Shown here: positions 19,501 to 27,800 of the stretch, one piece after another
Layout of the letters: every line of letters starts with the position of its first letter
Position numbering within the stretch: the first letter of the stretch is position 1
The notes under the pieces: model-generated
Told to the model about the DNA's origin: nothing
Database searches by the model: none
What the model saw: the letters and a program-made list of their open reading frames with translations, nothing else
Made by a program: the position numbers and the translations under genes
IMG/VR virus record: IMGVR_UViG_3300025133_000323
Span: 1-36,474 of that record
Origin: a virus
Length of the DNA: 36,474 nt
Reading direction: 5' to 3' (one strand)

Positions 19501-21107
19501 TCTAAAAACTGCCCTAAAGAGTCAATATTTTCAAAGAGTTCTGGCGTATCAATGCCGAGATTCTCAACTAAGCGATCGCTATAAGGCATCTCATTGATAG
19601 ATCCCGTTAAACTACCAGACAAATAATCAACTGAACGGGCGTTCTTGAGTCCCTGAGCTTGGTTATACAGCGTATCAAAATAATTCGCCATCACTTGGGT
19701 TATTTTTAAGAGTTCGTTCGAGCCCGCTTCTTCCTCTTCTATGACCCAAGCCGGCAAATGATTAATCATGCGAGCATTATTTTGGGCATCATAGTTGCTG
19801 CCGCTCAATTCGTAGGTATCTTTAGCTGTGATATAGCGAGGGTTAGCTGTCCGAATGATCGGATCAGGAATTTCTCGAACCGATTTAATGGACAGGTCAT
19901 CAACAGCGGAGCCAAGATTTCTACTCGCCGAACTGTAGCCAACATAGAGACCGTTAGATACGCGACCAGAATAGTCTAAGATAACCGAGTCAGTATTCGA
20001 GTCGCCGGTTACACCTTCATTAAACTTATAATATACCCCAAGAGAAATATTGGCATCGTATTTATTTGAGCCGCCGTTGACATGACTAAACCAGTGTTGT
20101 CCAATTTGTTCCGCGTTCCGGGCTTTTTTCCAGAAGCGGAATTCATCCAATGATCCTGAAAACTTTCCGTCTCCTTCCAGAACACCAGCAGTGCCCGATG
20201 GGGCTACTCGAAGAGCCCCAATATTGGAGATCATGGTTCCCGTAACTTCACTTATCAGTCCCGAGCCAGTAAGTCCAGTGTGAGTACAGTCCCCATTTAT
20301 ATAAAAATCTAAAGTAGGGGTAGCCTGCGAGGTATCGAAAGCAAACGCATAATTGCGCCACGTCCCATCATTAATAGATATAGATCCCGTCGGGATAGAA
20401 ACATTAGAAAATCCGGCAGTACCCGACAGCATCGTCACTTCAAAATGGTCAGCCGAACCAGTAGCTATCTCAATTCGTAAGCGTCCATAGCCAGCCGAGC
20501 CGGTACCCGCACCATTCCATAAATCAAATACCACCTGGCGAGGGGATTCTACGGCGGCGTCAAGGTCAGCGGTCTTCTTATAGAAAAATTCTACTGTTGT
20601 CCCATGGGTGCCGCCAAAGGTCAAGTTGGAGGTACGATTTTTCTCTTCATCAAAAAGAGTGTCCTTGTGTGGTCCGCCCTTAGTTTGAATATATTCATTC
20701 GTAGCGGAATAATAACCACTGGCATGTGGCGTCAGGGATCCATAAGTAGTGCCATTAGAGATATAGCCAGTGGAAGCAGGGTAGACCTCCTCCAGCATAT
20801 ATTTTTCTAACGGATTCAAATCGTTATAGAATTTAGTCTTCTCTAATCCCGAGCCGTCGTAAGGATAATAGCTTGAGATATAAGTGAAGGTGTTGTTATA
20901 ATATTGCTTCGCTGATCCAAATCGAACAAAATTTAAAGGATTGGAATAATCTACAGGAGGGAGAAAGTATTTTTGTTTCTCTACAAGTTGGCTAAGATGC
21001 TCTTCTGATTCAACACCCGCTCCCACAGTATCCGCCGCGGTACTTCTTAGATATTTGCTAACAGTGGCTGCCTGCTTGTTGTTGTCAAATAACTTTTTTA
21101 TACTCAT
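10548..21107 (-). CDS. Giant mosaic baseplate/tail protein with LamG-like lectin domain (3519 aa)
   Basis: An uninterrupted frame of 3519 codons overlapping the upstream gene by four bases (ATGA). Visible parts: (1) residues about 165-335, a LamG/concanavalin A-like fold with DGTWRNYAFAFDTS, LDFYINGD and GSLDEFRFWKKARN; (2) residues about 450-590, a segment resembling phage tail protein P2 gpI, with NLAQILKSKGSEKSVRNFIR then CLGVDDEI; (3) residues about 1118-1201, a Gly/Pro/Arg-rich linker; (4) residues about 1360-1430, a block with GPFTEQWVGGRQSRHV and PPGYYLRNSAAKAPVNI, which from memory recurs in giant proteins of uncultured marine phages; (5) residues about 2105-2500, beta modules with repeat character; (6) a conserved-looking C-terminus with KWVVFKVKERG and SYNWPYDYFSLIELGKL. 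It follows gp6-like and DNRLRE-like genes, so a baseplate role with glycan binding is likely. Its size is far above T4 gp7 (about 1030 aa). Confidence 0.85.
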   Translation of the reverse strand: MSIKKLFDNNKQAATVSKYLRSTAADTVGAGVESEEHLSQLVEKQKYFLPPVDYSNPLNFVRFGSAKQYYNNTFTYISSYYPYDGSGLEKTKFYNDLNPLEKYMLEEVYPASTGYISNGTTYGSLTPHASGYYSATNEYIQTKGGPHKDTLFDEEKNRTSNLTFGGTHGTTVEFFYKKTADLDAAVESPRQVVFDLWNGAGTGSAGYGRLRIEIATGSADHFEVTMLSGTAGFSNVSIPTGSISINDGTWRNYAFAFDTSQATPTLDFYINGDCTHTGLTGSGLISEVTGTMISNIGALRVAPSGTAGVLEGDGKFSGSLDEFRFWKKARNAEQIGQHWFSHVNGGSNKYDANISLGVYYKFNEGVTGDSNTDSVILDYSGRVSNGLYVGYSSASRNLGSAVDDLSIKSVREIPDPIIRTANPRYITAKDTYELSGSNYDAQNNARMINHLPAWVIEEEEAGSNELLKITQVMANYFDTLYNQAQGLKNARSVDYLSGSLTGSINEMPYSDRLVENLGIDTPELFENIDSLGQFLERDEQINFDNRLEDVKNVIYKNIYNNLAQILKSKGSEKSVRNFIRCLGVDDEIIALNTYTDNADYKLLDSYKTSTSTKKYADFTGLLQQSDDEATLYQYYDATNSNSVGLITGSVSNSQDQAVALQAEVVFPDKQNYLYLDYEMPSVVSSSLFGFHTPLDKSQTSTDLTWESAANDYGLEVYAVKAPGEYAEVYEPLKNVKDAYFIVKNRAGDTLLSSSIYTNVYENKKWNFTLSLRPQKYPFADSVSGSSAATNGYWLELYGVNYDSGVKQHSFAISSSYTPLSGSTVLSGAKRIYVGAHRTNYTGSTLVSTDIKASSIRYWTDYLPSTTLDLQAKSSDAFGRNNPYKNAYSFQTTVPSVFIPKIATLAMNWDLANVSESDASGRFNISDYSSGSTSGDYPSSYQGNLSPINLRQHTGRGDFFSANYTPVRKAYLQTEKLQPPEYAADDNMVRVLSANEETFGVYVRPQSFFFAVERSMYKGISDRILEMFASIDEFNNLIGEPVNKYRANYKKMEHVRELFFQKVQNDIPDLEKYVDYYKWLDSAIGTMIEQLLPASARYAKNTRKMIESHVLERPKIQYQASITRDRRPGRDNGRRGGPEGSLGGPEPLLGLEGDPNDPAIPARIPGGTIPESIPVEVSGGIERPRIPRPGGGVGRGITGRGSALRRGISQNIYTSGWRFNHRPVNGMESENAPYWQRRAERYDSPLAGPGENLYTRQATKKSLARSLAPEAIRVLRTDFPLNIGGGSNPAFNKKLSFQNFTFDQFKSLRDIDDIIIPGQRKRIAFRATMDGVNYTGEQIAPFSVFQSTLNTGYNAVLAAAGLTSQTITNFHHDNVMPSPRQGIPLQGPFTEQWVGGRQSRHVSPMRTEDRKEAFTLSVVSSTGSVNRVTPGSTPPGYYLRNSAAKAPVNISNIRTIVAGHSATSGVRQIGNYLKKYEVVQTADRSLTNMDFITNTSHYAYTMPTAFVTPPSRRSAGLTGSADYPAPRQIASRRTNQTIIVDRFSAPGGKQTSKQQFRDVNSDQYAPNNALPFRNLIVRQPYNQLLTAHVKWGGYSSLTDLPAPVQTQRNTRPRVEIGSTDPTLTYITGNVYDNAYVTHPIPSADRAQWTSYISGGDNLNTYNAYVVRGARYPDNIYFVTQSSDAYPAAPGFDASLIVGLDGSKEFKWANYRDFVPWKQLRSSQTAAGKYYSQNNVYELLPNISLTSDALLPSPVSNFYSNDTTTINTKTRMEYDRNNFGEPYYYSQQYREAPVTSRYKPLIHHVRTNIGTPTKTTSHKTHLNLEYSYGNALMGFANRQLNYELAGNVKFAYGKIKRPYEVIREKFVDQVDRAVTGIDLLKLTSYQETIHPKEIYTYLSGSRARQAFVNDFWKDDKLVVSTDMSAFANYSQVTGTVPISTYNRQYRRLVYPYKTSQDYSVMYQDQTPVSYLDPDASIAGFGQGSRWPLDSYLYADSRDSLVTVLTGGVPVLLADVGTMAAGELMMTHYGRVYDQATYNPYKTSPITAMYESAKTISAQYVYNVPSTYYTCSTTPAVCATSYIDALRWQNEPKTLGDTFIDIDEPPVPPAAATGSFVVQIVASRTSLNGESVTVQDLTTSIEFVFDETTGTTSYDGATNKYNVGLSGTFGGTVEQIRDTLLIALGDSVTTPTVPLSISVTDSGTDTINVTAWQLGSLMNAKVLSSTRVDSAGIVAAGFGGGADRADTLHNTTLALSSSAPIDFPATVYSFYFNSGSDLYDPMNIGYQSLTTTAQLANRISSSFESAYTSSALAIRPHIDPGTPSRVYFYQTSLDPTEWNRRTITGSCFYAESDTGGGYTQMIAGDAGPSFLDSTFNGTFWDYGKGVETLELNDVAHGLVTSTFHSSVAYTTVASSPSWLIGTQGADSTAKISQAIGDAITARQVAGDVNISVTSVVDPRVSLIADVCGTGMNGKVIAGTAEVSGFIYGPDFGGGTASVSSCQELVEPRSPGSVYTRPPWTAATSRKYVQGTDKGTYAGTVSPFYDNYETYVEDIRRVGKAYTILPEYRISEHIAEFKTNGSLTSLVKSSLELTGASDSMFDGTNIDFYERYSETDKMEFLENFMPSDKQNRNYIFNKFPRHFEIKSDALLKILPYNGFYPVNRSLEIASLFHGAYSNHMTYDGADKTATSAWRSMLRPFFAPGILYNSIKAGVAVDYPIRRETRNNTQFLSSSNTTPLHGCLSGTLSSATPAGSIPGNSRRNNGTFDWSNSDVDAFFWADRLPFESIMDPASVMQSGSNLGTVLSDINHTLFLDVTGSLTTTPEDSFYQKSISNFLANIPKFFLTKKYNKLGEEGYLTKFVSQFGYPPKDSQQSTHPVRIVQVEDNAAYMMEVGLFKTSESNLYSNPYAFGMPTATGSSDWGDLSASYLPNGGALDWPQHRGEFAPYTPPYYYGPSLVRILFMPQGDKTDYTLEEILDNRRGELFIQYLNESGSYYDMTSGSYVDRDGNTVTSVATPTYGWNRAWQNRMDLDASISLYNKFPIDGGTYTPLDPNKWTIMPKWECPILDFPQTGSGATNYNFSSSVTPSEYLSETQGMWHQYGTIPNDNQGVYLYIKDIPTGDEEEYDYIAQSYIDYMGGGNTASNSIYVKKIPKVVIDSGREVQSLADLCGFDPDEVIRNGMDLTKAKRLGELGEDKEKTLSEAILALPFYLDEKNEAHLIPLRAPADKLGPQIKAFRKQFTRFSLPPTLASKLLGLLPPGYPHISDTINPFGGDNYDEILEGEKIVTTPAVYLLEHKVTLSRQDLADMWQGIMPSLGHNFTTSYAAIDHYLPGDNVEEDVTKFPEVLKKQIELGVERTGHPRYDIIDISRMPDKRGLFPDIKWVVFKVKERGLVDYSQMVMEEVDGPQALTYDNVRGYFSSQGLSGAQMDKLMGSRAKYSKDIYKIKHSLGEGSYNWPYDYFSLIELGKLDTKVVFRPELHREYEEAQNSGQVKLSIQNPEDASSPPSPAIFSAISKINDE
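13620..14800 (-). repeat. Repeated beta-modules inside the giant protein
   Basis: Two related modules of roughly 110-130 residues flank a third beta-rich module. The first, encoded near 14800-14390, reads VEQIRDTLLIALGDSVTT, ISVTDSGTDTINVTAWQLG, MNAKVL and FGGGADR. The second, encoded near 13970-13620, reads STAKISQAIGDAITARQ, ISVTSVVDPRVSLIADVCG, MNGKVI and FGGGTAS. The order helix with A-x-G-D-x-[IV]-T, then ISVT, then MN-[AG]-KV, then FGGG is kept in both. The pattern resembles the 'ATAL..I....ISVT....V.LT...G..GN' repeats seen in many phage structural proteins. Module limits are approximate. Confidence 0.55.
17505..17755 (-). other. Gly/Pro/Arg-rich linker segment of the giant protein
   Basis: This part of the 3519-residue frame encodes about 84 residues dominated by Gly, Pro and Arg, including RDNGRRGGPEGSLGGPEP, IPARIPGGTIPES and RPGGGVGRGITGRG. 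It is visibly richer in G+C than its surroundings and is unlikely to form a globular fold. It separates the N-terminal LamG and gpI-like half from the large C-terminal body, so it probably acts as a flexible or extended linker. Confidence 0.6.
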
Positions 21108-22588
21108 TTATCTTCTTCTATTCTGATTTTGAACACTTCAGGCTGCTCTTGATAGGCACCCTGTAAATAGTATGCAAACTTAATTCCATAAGCGAAGCCG
21201 GCTTCTATTTCCTTAGTGTCTAACTCAAAATAGTTTCCGCTGACATCATAAGATAAGCGGCTATAATTGTTGGCAGCACTCCCGGTTCCGTAAGGAATAA
21301 TATCGAGATCATCCACCATTCTAAAAACACGGTAATAAGCATTTTCAATAATTTCTGGAACTATCTTGGATGTTGCCTTGGTGTAGATGTTTGGGCTCCA
21401 GTTCTTTTTGCGAGCAAAAACTCTCAAGGTAGGATTTTGTCCCTTTACGTACGAGGCTTCTAAGTTGGGCATTGATGTTACATATTTTTGATTATACATT
21501 AGTTCCGAAGTCGAAACTGATTTCGGAGTATAAGAACTGGTAAAGAATTCTACGCGACTTCCCCCTGACCCAGTAGACCACACATCAAAAACGGGAGTAT
21601 AGCTACTCGTAGAAGCAAAAGAAGCTGTATATATACCAGTGGCAGTTATATTGTTTTCCACCAGCAAGCCAGCGGTAACGCTTGTGCCAGAAGAGCCATC
21701 CGCACTTACTATAGTTAAAGGATCTCCCACTGGAGATGTGCTCCCTGAATAAACTTCCACACTCAGAGTGTTGCCAGTAAGATTAGGAATATCTTGTAGT
21801 TGTCCCCGAATTACATTGTACATATACAAAGTATTTAAATTTTCCGACGCTGGTGCCAAGCTACTGCTGATGGCAAAATCTCCACGGTTATCCCGTCGAG
21901 TGGAATCCCACCACGCTTCAATCGTTGGTCGGTAATCATAATATTCACTAGTGCGCGCAAAAAACATCTTAGTGTACAGACTGGTAGTACCTGAGACTGC
22001 CGAGTCCGGATATTTAATAAGGAAGCCAGCGTTAGTGGTTCCATTGAGCCATTGGTATACTTGTTCAGAGACGTCCAATCGTAAATTCTCTAACCCTGTT
22101 TCGAAGAATACACTTCCCGAGGTCCCCGCCCCCGTTAAGATGGATCCACCCGCAGACGTCCACGCCGTCGCTGCGGACGCCGACACCCAGTTAGACGCGC
22201 CCAAATCTGTATAGTTGTTCATGTCCAGTCCTCGTCCCTCGTTCCAGGGTTGAGAAGCCATACATACATCGAGACTATAACTCAATGGGGTGGTGTTTCC
22301 GTGGGGCGCATTATACAAGTTAAGATAAAACTTTATACTGCCAGAATCATTAGGTAAGGTTCCGGCGGCCATATCGGTGGATATAGTAGAAACAGGAAAC
22401 TGAATGAGGAAACGCGATTGCTCTGCGTTTATAGCATTAATGGGAGCATTTGTTTGTCCATGGACAACAAAAGTCTCCAATATATCTGCCGCGCCCATAT
22501 TAGACCCAGTTCCACGTAATACTAAATTATTCTTATATGCATTCGTAATAGTATTATCTTGAGATGCAAAATATTTTTTAATACCCAT
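21104..22588 (-). CDS. Tail structural protein with DNRLRE-like beta domain (494 aa)
   Basis: A 494-residue protein beginning one base after the gp6-like stop codon and overlapping the giant 3519-aa gene by four bases, so it is probably translationally coupled to both. Around residues 50-230 it resembles a DNRLRE-type beta domain: an early RFLIQFPVSTI strand, then SVFFETGLENLRLDVSEQ, VYQWLNGTTNAGFLIKYPD and a closing strand with YDYRPTIEAWWD. The rest is Ser/Thr-rich with strands such as LSVEVYSGS and SRVEFFTSSYTP. The C-terminal part (EIIENAYYRVFRMVDDLDII, AYQEQPEVFKIRIEEDK) is Tyr-rich and likely beta-structured. No catalytic motif is seen. Its place between gp6-like and giant baseplate genes suggests a baseplate wedge partner. 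The domain call rests on pattern memory. Confidence 0.72.
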   Translation of the reverse strand: MGIKKYFASQDNTITNAYKNNLVLRGTGSNMGAADILETFVVHGQTNAPINAINAEQSRFLIQFPVSTISTDMAAGTLPNDSGSIKFYLNLYNAPHGNTTPLSYSLDVCMASQPWNEGRGLDMNNYTDLGASNWVSASAATAWTSAGGSILTGAGTSGSVFFETGLENLRLDVSEQVYQWLNGTTNAGFLIKYPDSAVSGTTSLYTKMFFARTSEYYDYRPTIEAWWDSTRRDNRGDFAISSSLAPASENLNTLYMYNVIRGQLQDIPNLTGNTLSVEVYSGSTSPVGDPLTIVSADGSSGTSVTAGLLVENNITATGIYTASFASTSSYTPVFDVWSTGSGGSRVEFFTSSYTPKSVSTSELMYNQKYVTSMPNLEASYVKGQNPTLRVFARKKNWSPNIYTKATSKIVPEIIENAYYRVFRMVDDLDIIPYGTGSAANNYSRLSYDVSGNYFELDTKEIEAGFAYGIKFAYYLQGAYQEQPEVFKIRIEEDK

Positions 22589-22589
22589 C

Positions 22590-24383
22590 TTATGTTACCA
22601 CTCCTTCAATATCCGCACTCGAAAATAACACTTCTGCTGCCGCGTCTTGAGGGATGATAAGATACCGTCCGTCATCGGTAAGATTAGATTCGATATCATA
22701 AACCACGTCGCTATACTTACCACCTGACCTATTAAACAATTCTACCTCCGTAGTATCCACCACGCCCGGAACTTCATTTAAGAGCTTATAGATCTGGGCG
22801 AGATGGATAGCTTGTCCGATGTCTGGCGTGACATTTAGAAAGTCGGTTTGAAGCTTAGCAATACATCTCTGTAACAAAGTATATCTATTTATATCTTGTG
22901 CCGGTAACACCTTAAAACGTATACCATAATTGATGATACGTCCATCGATAATGTCCATGGTATCGTTAATCATACGATATCGGTTAAGCCACGTTCGCAT
23001 ATTCTCTTTTAAAGTATTATTAGGAACTCCTAAAGTTCCGGTGGCAGTCTCCGAGAGGACATAAATATTCAAGTTATTGTTGACCGATTCTACGTCCCTT
23101 ACTACGTTGCAACGCTTCACTTTTCCAAATTTAGCTGGCATACGATATAAAAGACTGGTATAATCTTCACGAGTTACTGCTCGGTTTTGAGAAGCAAAAG
23201 TGGCATATGCCCTCTGTTTGAGTTCTTCCAAAGAAGGAAAGGATATATCCCCCATAATGGGTTGTTCATTTTCAAGTTCCAAAGAGCTAACGACGCCATT
23301 AAGTAAAGAGCCAGCCAAAGATGCTCGGTTCTTGAAGGAAAACTGGGGATTGGTGGCGGAATTTAGAGCGCCCACAGGCGCGTTTATCCCATTAGTTCTA
23401 TTTGCATAATATGAAACAGTCAACGTAGTATTGACAGGAACGACTCCAAATTTATCAGTTTGTATAAGATTGGCTGGATCAAATGTTTCTTCAGACACAT
23501 AGTTTTTGCCGTTAACTTCAAGCACCACATCTGCCGGATCGGCTATTAAATTACTCGTCAAATTCTCTTCGGAGCCGTACCCAAATTGAAGAAAGGTACC
23601 GCCTACGGCATTATTGACTGTAACAAAGCGTCGGGCAGCAGGCACCAAACGCAAAACATATGGGACGTCCGCCTTGTTAGTATTATAATTGGGTACTTGC
23701 TTATAGACCACATCCTGCGTTAAGTAATCTACTTCATAATACTCATTACCCTGAGAATCTTTAACTGACATGACTTCTGTAATATTTTTTCTCTTCAGTT
23801 CTATATTGCGAAAACGCATGTAATCTCCTATGATGAAGGTATCTCGATATTGTTGTCCCGAGATTACGGTACCATAGGCTTTAATCGCAAAGAATGTAGG
23901 GTTTCCTGTAGTGTTGTCCACTTGAGAGACGGTTACTTCATTATTAGGGTTAGTAAAATCCACATCTTCCACTAATGTAAAAGGAGCGTTACTTGTAGAC
24001 TGAAGCAGTGTTCCAGCTTGAAGGATAGGCATATAAGCTACATCAGGTCCGCGCGTTGCGGTATTTACAGGAACGGATATATAAAAAGCTACTTGCCCAG
24101 TAGAACGAGCAGAGCCGGGCATCTTATACCCCAGCACTCTTGCCATGCGCAACACATTACCATATTGGATAGCACTATCCATATAACTTTCATTTGCTTG
24201 GAAATCTGTATAAAAAGAAAGCTGATCACCGACATAAGCCACCAAGTCCAGCATCATTGCACCAAAAGATGCCTCACTGAAATCTTTAAAAGTGGTTGGA
24301 TAATAACGTTTGGCATAATTGACTAAATCTTCCTTGATGGAATCAAAGTCTCTGCTGGTATAATTGATGGGTCTTTTAGACAT
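22590..24383 (-). CDS. Baseplate wedge protein, gp6 / J-like
   Basis: A 597-residue protein that matches the gp6/Baseplate_J-type family, which forms the ring joining wedges around the hub of contractile tails. The N-terminus INYTSRDFDSIKEDLVNY, SEASFGAMMLDLVAYVGDQL, then SFYTDFQANESYMDSA and LGYKMPGSARSTGQVAFY is highly characteristic. Near residues 395-425 the sequence AVTREDYTSLLYRMPAKFG then KVKRCNVV is another hallmark; the C-terminal part carries a predicted ferredoxin-like tail region. Length is close to T4 gp6 (660 aa). It follows the gp25-like gene directly, the order seen in T4 and most contractile injection systems. The start at 24383 has GAGG about nine bases upstream. Confidence 0.93.
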   Translation of the reverse strand: MSKRPINYTSRDFDSIKEDLVNYAKRYYPTTFKDFSEASFGAMMLDLVAYVGDQLSFYTDFQANESYMDSAIQYGNVLRMARVLGYKMPGSARSTGQVAFYISVPVNTATRGPDVAYMPILQAGTLLQSTSNAPFTLVEDVDFTNPNNEVTVSQVDNTTGNPTFFAIKAYGTVISGQQYRDTFIIGDYMRFRNIELKRKNITEVMSVKDSQGNEYYEVDYLTQDVVYKQVPNYNTNKADVPYVLRLVPAARRFVTVNNAVGGTFLQFGYGSEENLTSNLIADPADVVLEVNGKNYVSEETFDPANLIQTDKFGVVPVNTTLTVSYYANRTNGINAPVGALNSATNPQFSFKNRASLAGSLLNGVVSSLELENEQPIMGDISFPSLEELKQRAYATFASQNRAVTREDYTSLLYRMPAKFGKVKRCNVVRDVESVNNNLNIYVLSETATGTLGVPNNTLKENMRTWLNRYRMINDTMDIIDGRIINYGIRFKVLPAQDINRYTLLQRCIAKLQTDFLNVTPDIGQAIHLAQIYKLLNEVPGVVDTTEVELFNRSGGKYSDVVYDIESNLTDDGRYLIIPQDAAAEVLFSSADIEGVVT

Positions 24384-24401
24384 ATATGATCGCCTCTAAG
24401 T

Positions 24402-24809
24402 TTAAATAGTCACGGCTGAAGTTATTACCAGTTGGTCTGAGCCCACATATGGTGATAGATTATAGTTAATAACTAACTGCACTTCATTATAAGCGAGCAC
24501 GCTGTTTTCATCACTTGTCACAAATTGAATTTCTTCTATATTAACAGCCGGTAAATAAATTGACTTTTGTTCACGAATTTCTTGAACTAAATTGTCCATC
24601 ACCGGACCAGTCAACGGTTCAAATAAATATTGTTTAAGACCTACACCAAACATAGGGTCCATGAGACGTTCGCCTGGAGCAGTTAATATAAGAGTCTTGA
24701 AATTTTGACGGATAGCTTGTCCAACAGTCTTGTTCAACTCATATGGACCATCGACGGGACTATACCGAAGTGGTACAGATACTGAAATTCCTAACCCTTT
24801 ATTGCTCAT
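24402..24809 (-). CDS. Baseplate wedge protein, gp25-like (GPW/gp25 family)
   Basis: A 135-residue protein of the GPW/gp25 family, a core wedge component of contractile tails that contacts the sheath. Visible hallmarks are LNKTVGQAIRQNFKTLILTA, then PGERLMDPMFGVGLKQYLFE at residues about 44-64, where PGER and FG are the family signature. The length is typical (T4 gp25 has 132 residues). Despite its historical name 'lysozyme-like', the family is structural. The start at 24809 has a strong GGGGGA upstream. The gene is followed after 18 bases by the gp6-like gene, the usual partner. Its last two codons overlap a CTATTTA element at 24403-24409. Confidence 0.93.
   Translation of the reverse strand: MSNKGLGISVSVPLRYSPVDGPYELNKTVGQAIRQNFKTLILTAPGERLMDPMFGVGLKQYLFEPLTGPVMDNLVQEIREQKSIYLPAVNIEEIQFVTSDENSVLAYNEVQLVINYNLSPYVGSDQLVITSAVTI
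24403..24409 (-). promoter_or_regulatory. CTATTTA element upstream of the gp6-like gene
   Basis: The minus strand reads GACTATTTAAACTTAGAGG across the gp25-like stop codon. The heptamer ends 19 bases before the gp6-like ATG, exactly the spacing seen for the copy at 406-412. The identical spacing could reflect a shared initiation or processing signal, but two cases are few and the motif is AT-rich. Confidence 0.28.
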
Positions 24810-24819
24810 ATTCTTCCCC

Positions 24820-27800
24820 CTATGTAAGTAGCGTCTCTAAAATCAATTTTTCATTCAAAAGGTCAGCCTGAAATCGGCGGGCGTAATTATACTGATATCC
24901 TAAAAATCTTAGAAAATCCCGAGGCGCGTGTTTTTGCATGTGTTCCCATTTTTCTTCGCCGGCCCACTCCTCACGGACGGACTCAAACCAAGAGTGGGGG
25001 CTGTTTTCCTCATCGACTACTGATTCCCGCGCCCCACCTTTCATAAAGCCGCTCTCTCCCATGGTGTCAAATACACTCCCAAGCCACTCGTAATAATCCC
25101 CCGAACCGTCGGTTATAGAGGGGCCGTCCAGCCCACGGTAACCTTTTGCGACCCAGGCTTTCCACACAGGGATATACCCACCGAGTTCGGTGGCATAATG
25201 TCTATATTGATTGGTGTGGAAATGATTTTTAAACTCCTCTAAACTGTCGGCAAGCGCTTGACCATATTCGGCTGTCATAAAACCTGAGTTAAAGCTAGTC
25301 CTAAAAAATCTGGCCACCCTCTTGGCGACGCCGTTGAGGTGGGCTTGGGTCTGCTGCCGTTTGGCGACCTTTAGCTGAATGTTGTCGTCTTCATGCTCAG
25401 CACCCAACGATATCGAGTGGACCCATTTACCAGCCTCAAAGTGCATTCCGGGGGATGTAAAAAATCCCGACTCTGAAAAGGCTTGTTTAAATGTGGCTCC
25501 GTCCTCGTCGGCGTCGCTCAACTCCACAAGCTGTGCAGGGGTATACAAGAGTTGACGACTTCGCAATTCTTCTTGGAAACCTTGAAGTTCTTCGTCTAAT
25601 ACTTGTAGGCGCGCCCTTACCTCATCAGCGTGATAATAAGTTGTATTATCACTCTGATCCCACTGCATTACGGCTACCGGGAAACCTCGAAATTTAGCAC
25701 TAAACCGGTCCACCATCTGACCCGCCAGGGCTGTCAAATACGCATCATCGGCGATGGCAGTTTCAAATAACAGTTTAGCATTAGTCTCACTATACCTTTG
25801 GCACGGGCGCACTGAATGATCATAGAAACTTAACGCCTGTCCGACTAATAGGGGTGCGGGAAAATAATATTGGGCAGCCGTAATACCTGTGTCAGTCAGA
25901 CGAGCGCGGTGCCACTCCTCTTCGGTAGCGTCAGTATTAGGAGGCAGGGGCTCCGGGTCGTCATATTCAATAAGAGACTGTCCAATTTCCGCTGCGCAAG
26001 CGCCCGCTTCCCCCTCGGTTAAACCAAAATTTTGATTCCCCTGTCCTAAGTGAATATTGAGGTACCCAAAAAATCTTCCTACCGATTTTCGGTATCGCTC
26101 CAAGACGATATTCGTCCGAAGGTGGTCCGCGAAAGCCCAATCCTCATAGATGCCGCGGTGGATGGTCTGATATTCACTAATGCGTCCAATATTTTCCAAC
26201 ATCTTCATTATCATAGATTTAACTGTAGTATGTAATTTCTCTTCTGGAGTGTCGGTGGTATTAAAAACTACCTGAGGGTTATCTTCGGGATAATTTGCAT
26301 AAACTTTTTCTATTAAATCAAATTTGCTATAAATTTTTCCTAACAGAGATCGGCTGCTCAATTCTTTTACAATTTGCTTGGTCATATAACTGGATATAAT
26401 TTCCACCGTTCCCAGTGACCCCCACTGCGGATATGGGGACGCCAAGGGCAATACATTCGTAAAAAATCTCTGTAAGCGTGCTTGAAGGACGGTCACCCAT
26501 GACGTTGCTATATAAATGTCGTTCGCATTCACGCATTCGTCATCATTAGGTTCAAACGGCATTACATTAGTGGCTTGAAGATATTTGGTCATTCTTCTGC
26601 GTGCGCGCGGTGAAGAAAATCCACGGTCTAACGTCTCGTCAATTTTCACCGTATAGTTTCCAAAGGCAGTGCAATCAATGCTACGGCCCGAGCGATCAAC
26701 CCCCTTGACTCCCGCGGTAGTAAGGTACTCCGGATTATGATCAATTCTCCCCTGTATCCCAAACATAAAGGGGTTAACTAAAGATAGGATACTATCCTCT
26801 AACTCTGTTTCTGTAAGAGAGGGGAATTTTACCCCCCTAAAATAATATTCCCCATTCTTCTGGATATATGTTCCCAGCATATTTGGTGTTCCAATTAGGT
26901 GCGCGTAATTGATAGGCACAGGATACCCTTCAGTTCCCGGCTCGATCGCAGTCTCGACATCCCGCGGAACATAAGAGGCTAAAATAGTAGGGTCCGGATA
27001 TTCCGGATTATCAAGAGGTACAAAATTGGGAACATAAGTAAATTCATTATGGGGATCATTTGTGAAAGCTGTGGCGAGAGTCACCCCAGGGTTATTCTCT
27101 GGTGATACCCGTGCATTGTTCACCCTCATAAAAATACGAGGATAATAACCTCCATACGAAGCCGCGGCGGTGTATTCTTTGGCGTAATATGCGGGATGGA
27201 TTACTTCGGTACAGAGTTGATTATTATAGTCGGCTTGGCTATTTAAAACCTCTGCGTAAGCGGAATTTCCGGGATGTTTTGTTGGATCTATATATTCTTT
27301 GGCTATTTCGTTTTTAATATGTAAAGGGGCCACCCGTTTCCCATAACTCCCCACTCGTTGATTAAGGGTTGCAGGTGATCGGGATCCCTCGGCGTTGACG
27401 AGACCAGGCTCTTCAAAAGGAAGAGGTAGATAGTTGGTGAGTCCTGCCACTAAGGTCTCGGTGACCAAATCCCTCACTTGAGAGTTCCCTCCAAGATTTG
27501 TGTGAGTTCCGCCATGGCGAGTTGGGAATTGTCGATAAACGTGATTGACTTCTCCGGTCGGTAGTTGACCGGGGCCCAGATTCAAAGGCGATGTAACAAA
27601 GGATACGGGGATGCCATTTCGCAGATAATCATAACTTTGAAAAAACATTTCCGAGCCCATCTTAGTGGAATAAAAATTATATACTAATTCAACCAGATGA
27701 TCGGGGGGCTTGGCGAAATAGGATTCTAATTGTTCCCCAAGATATGCTTGAAAAGCCAAAGAGAGGGCGGCGATCAATTTTAAGAGATCTTCATAAAATT

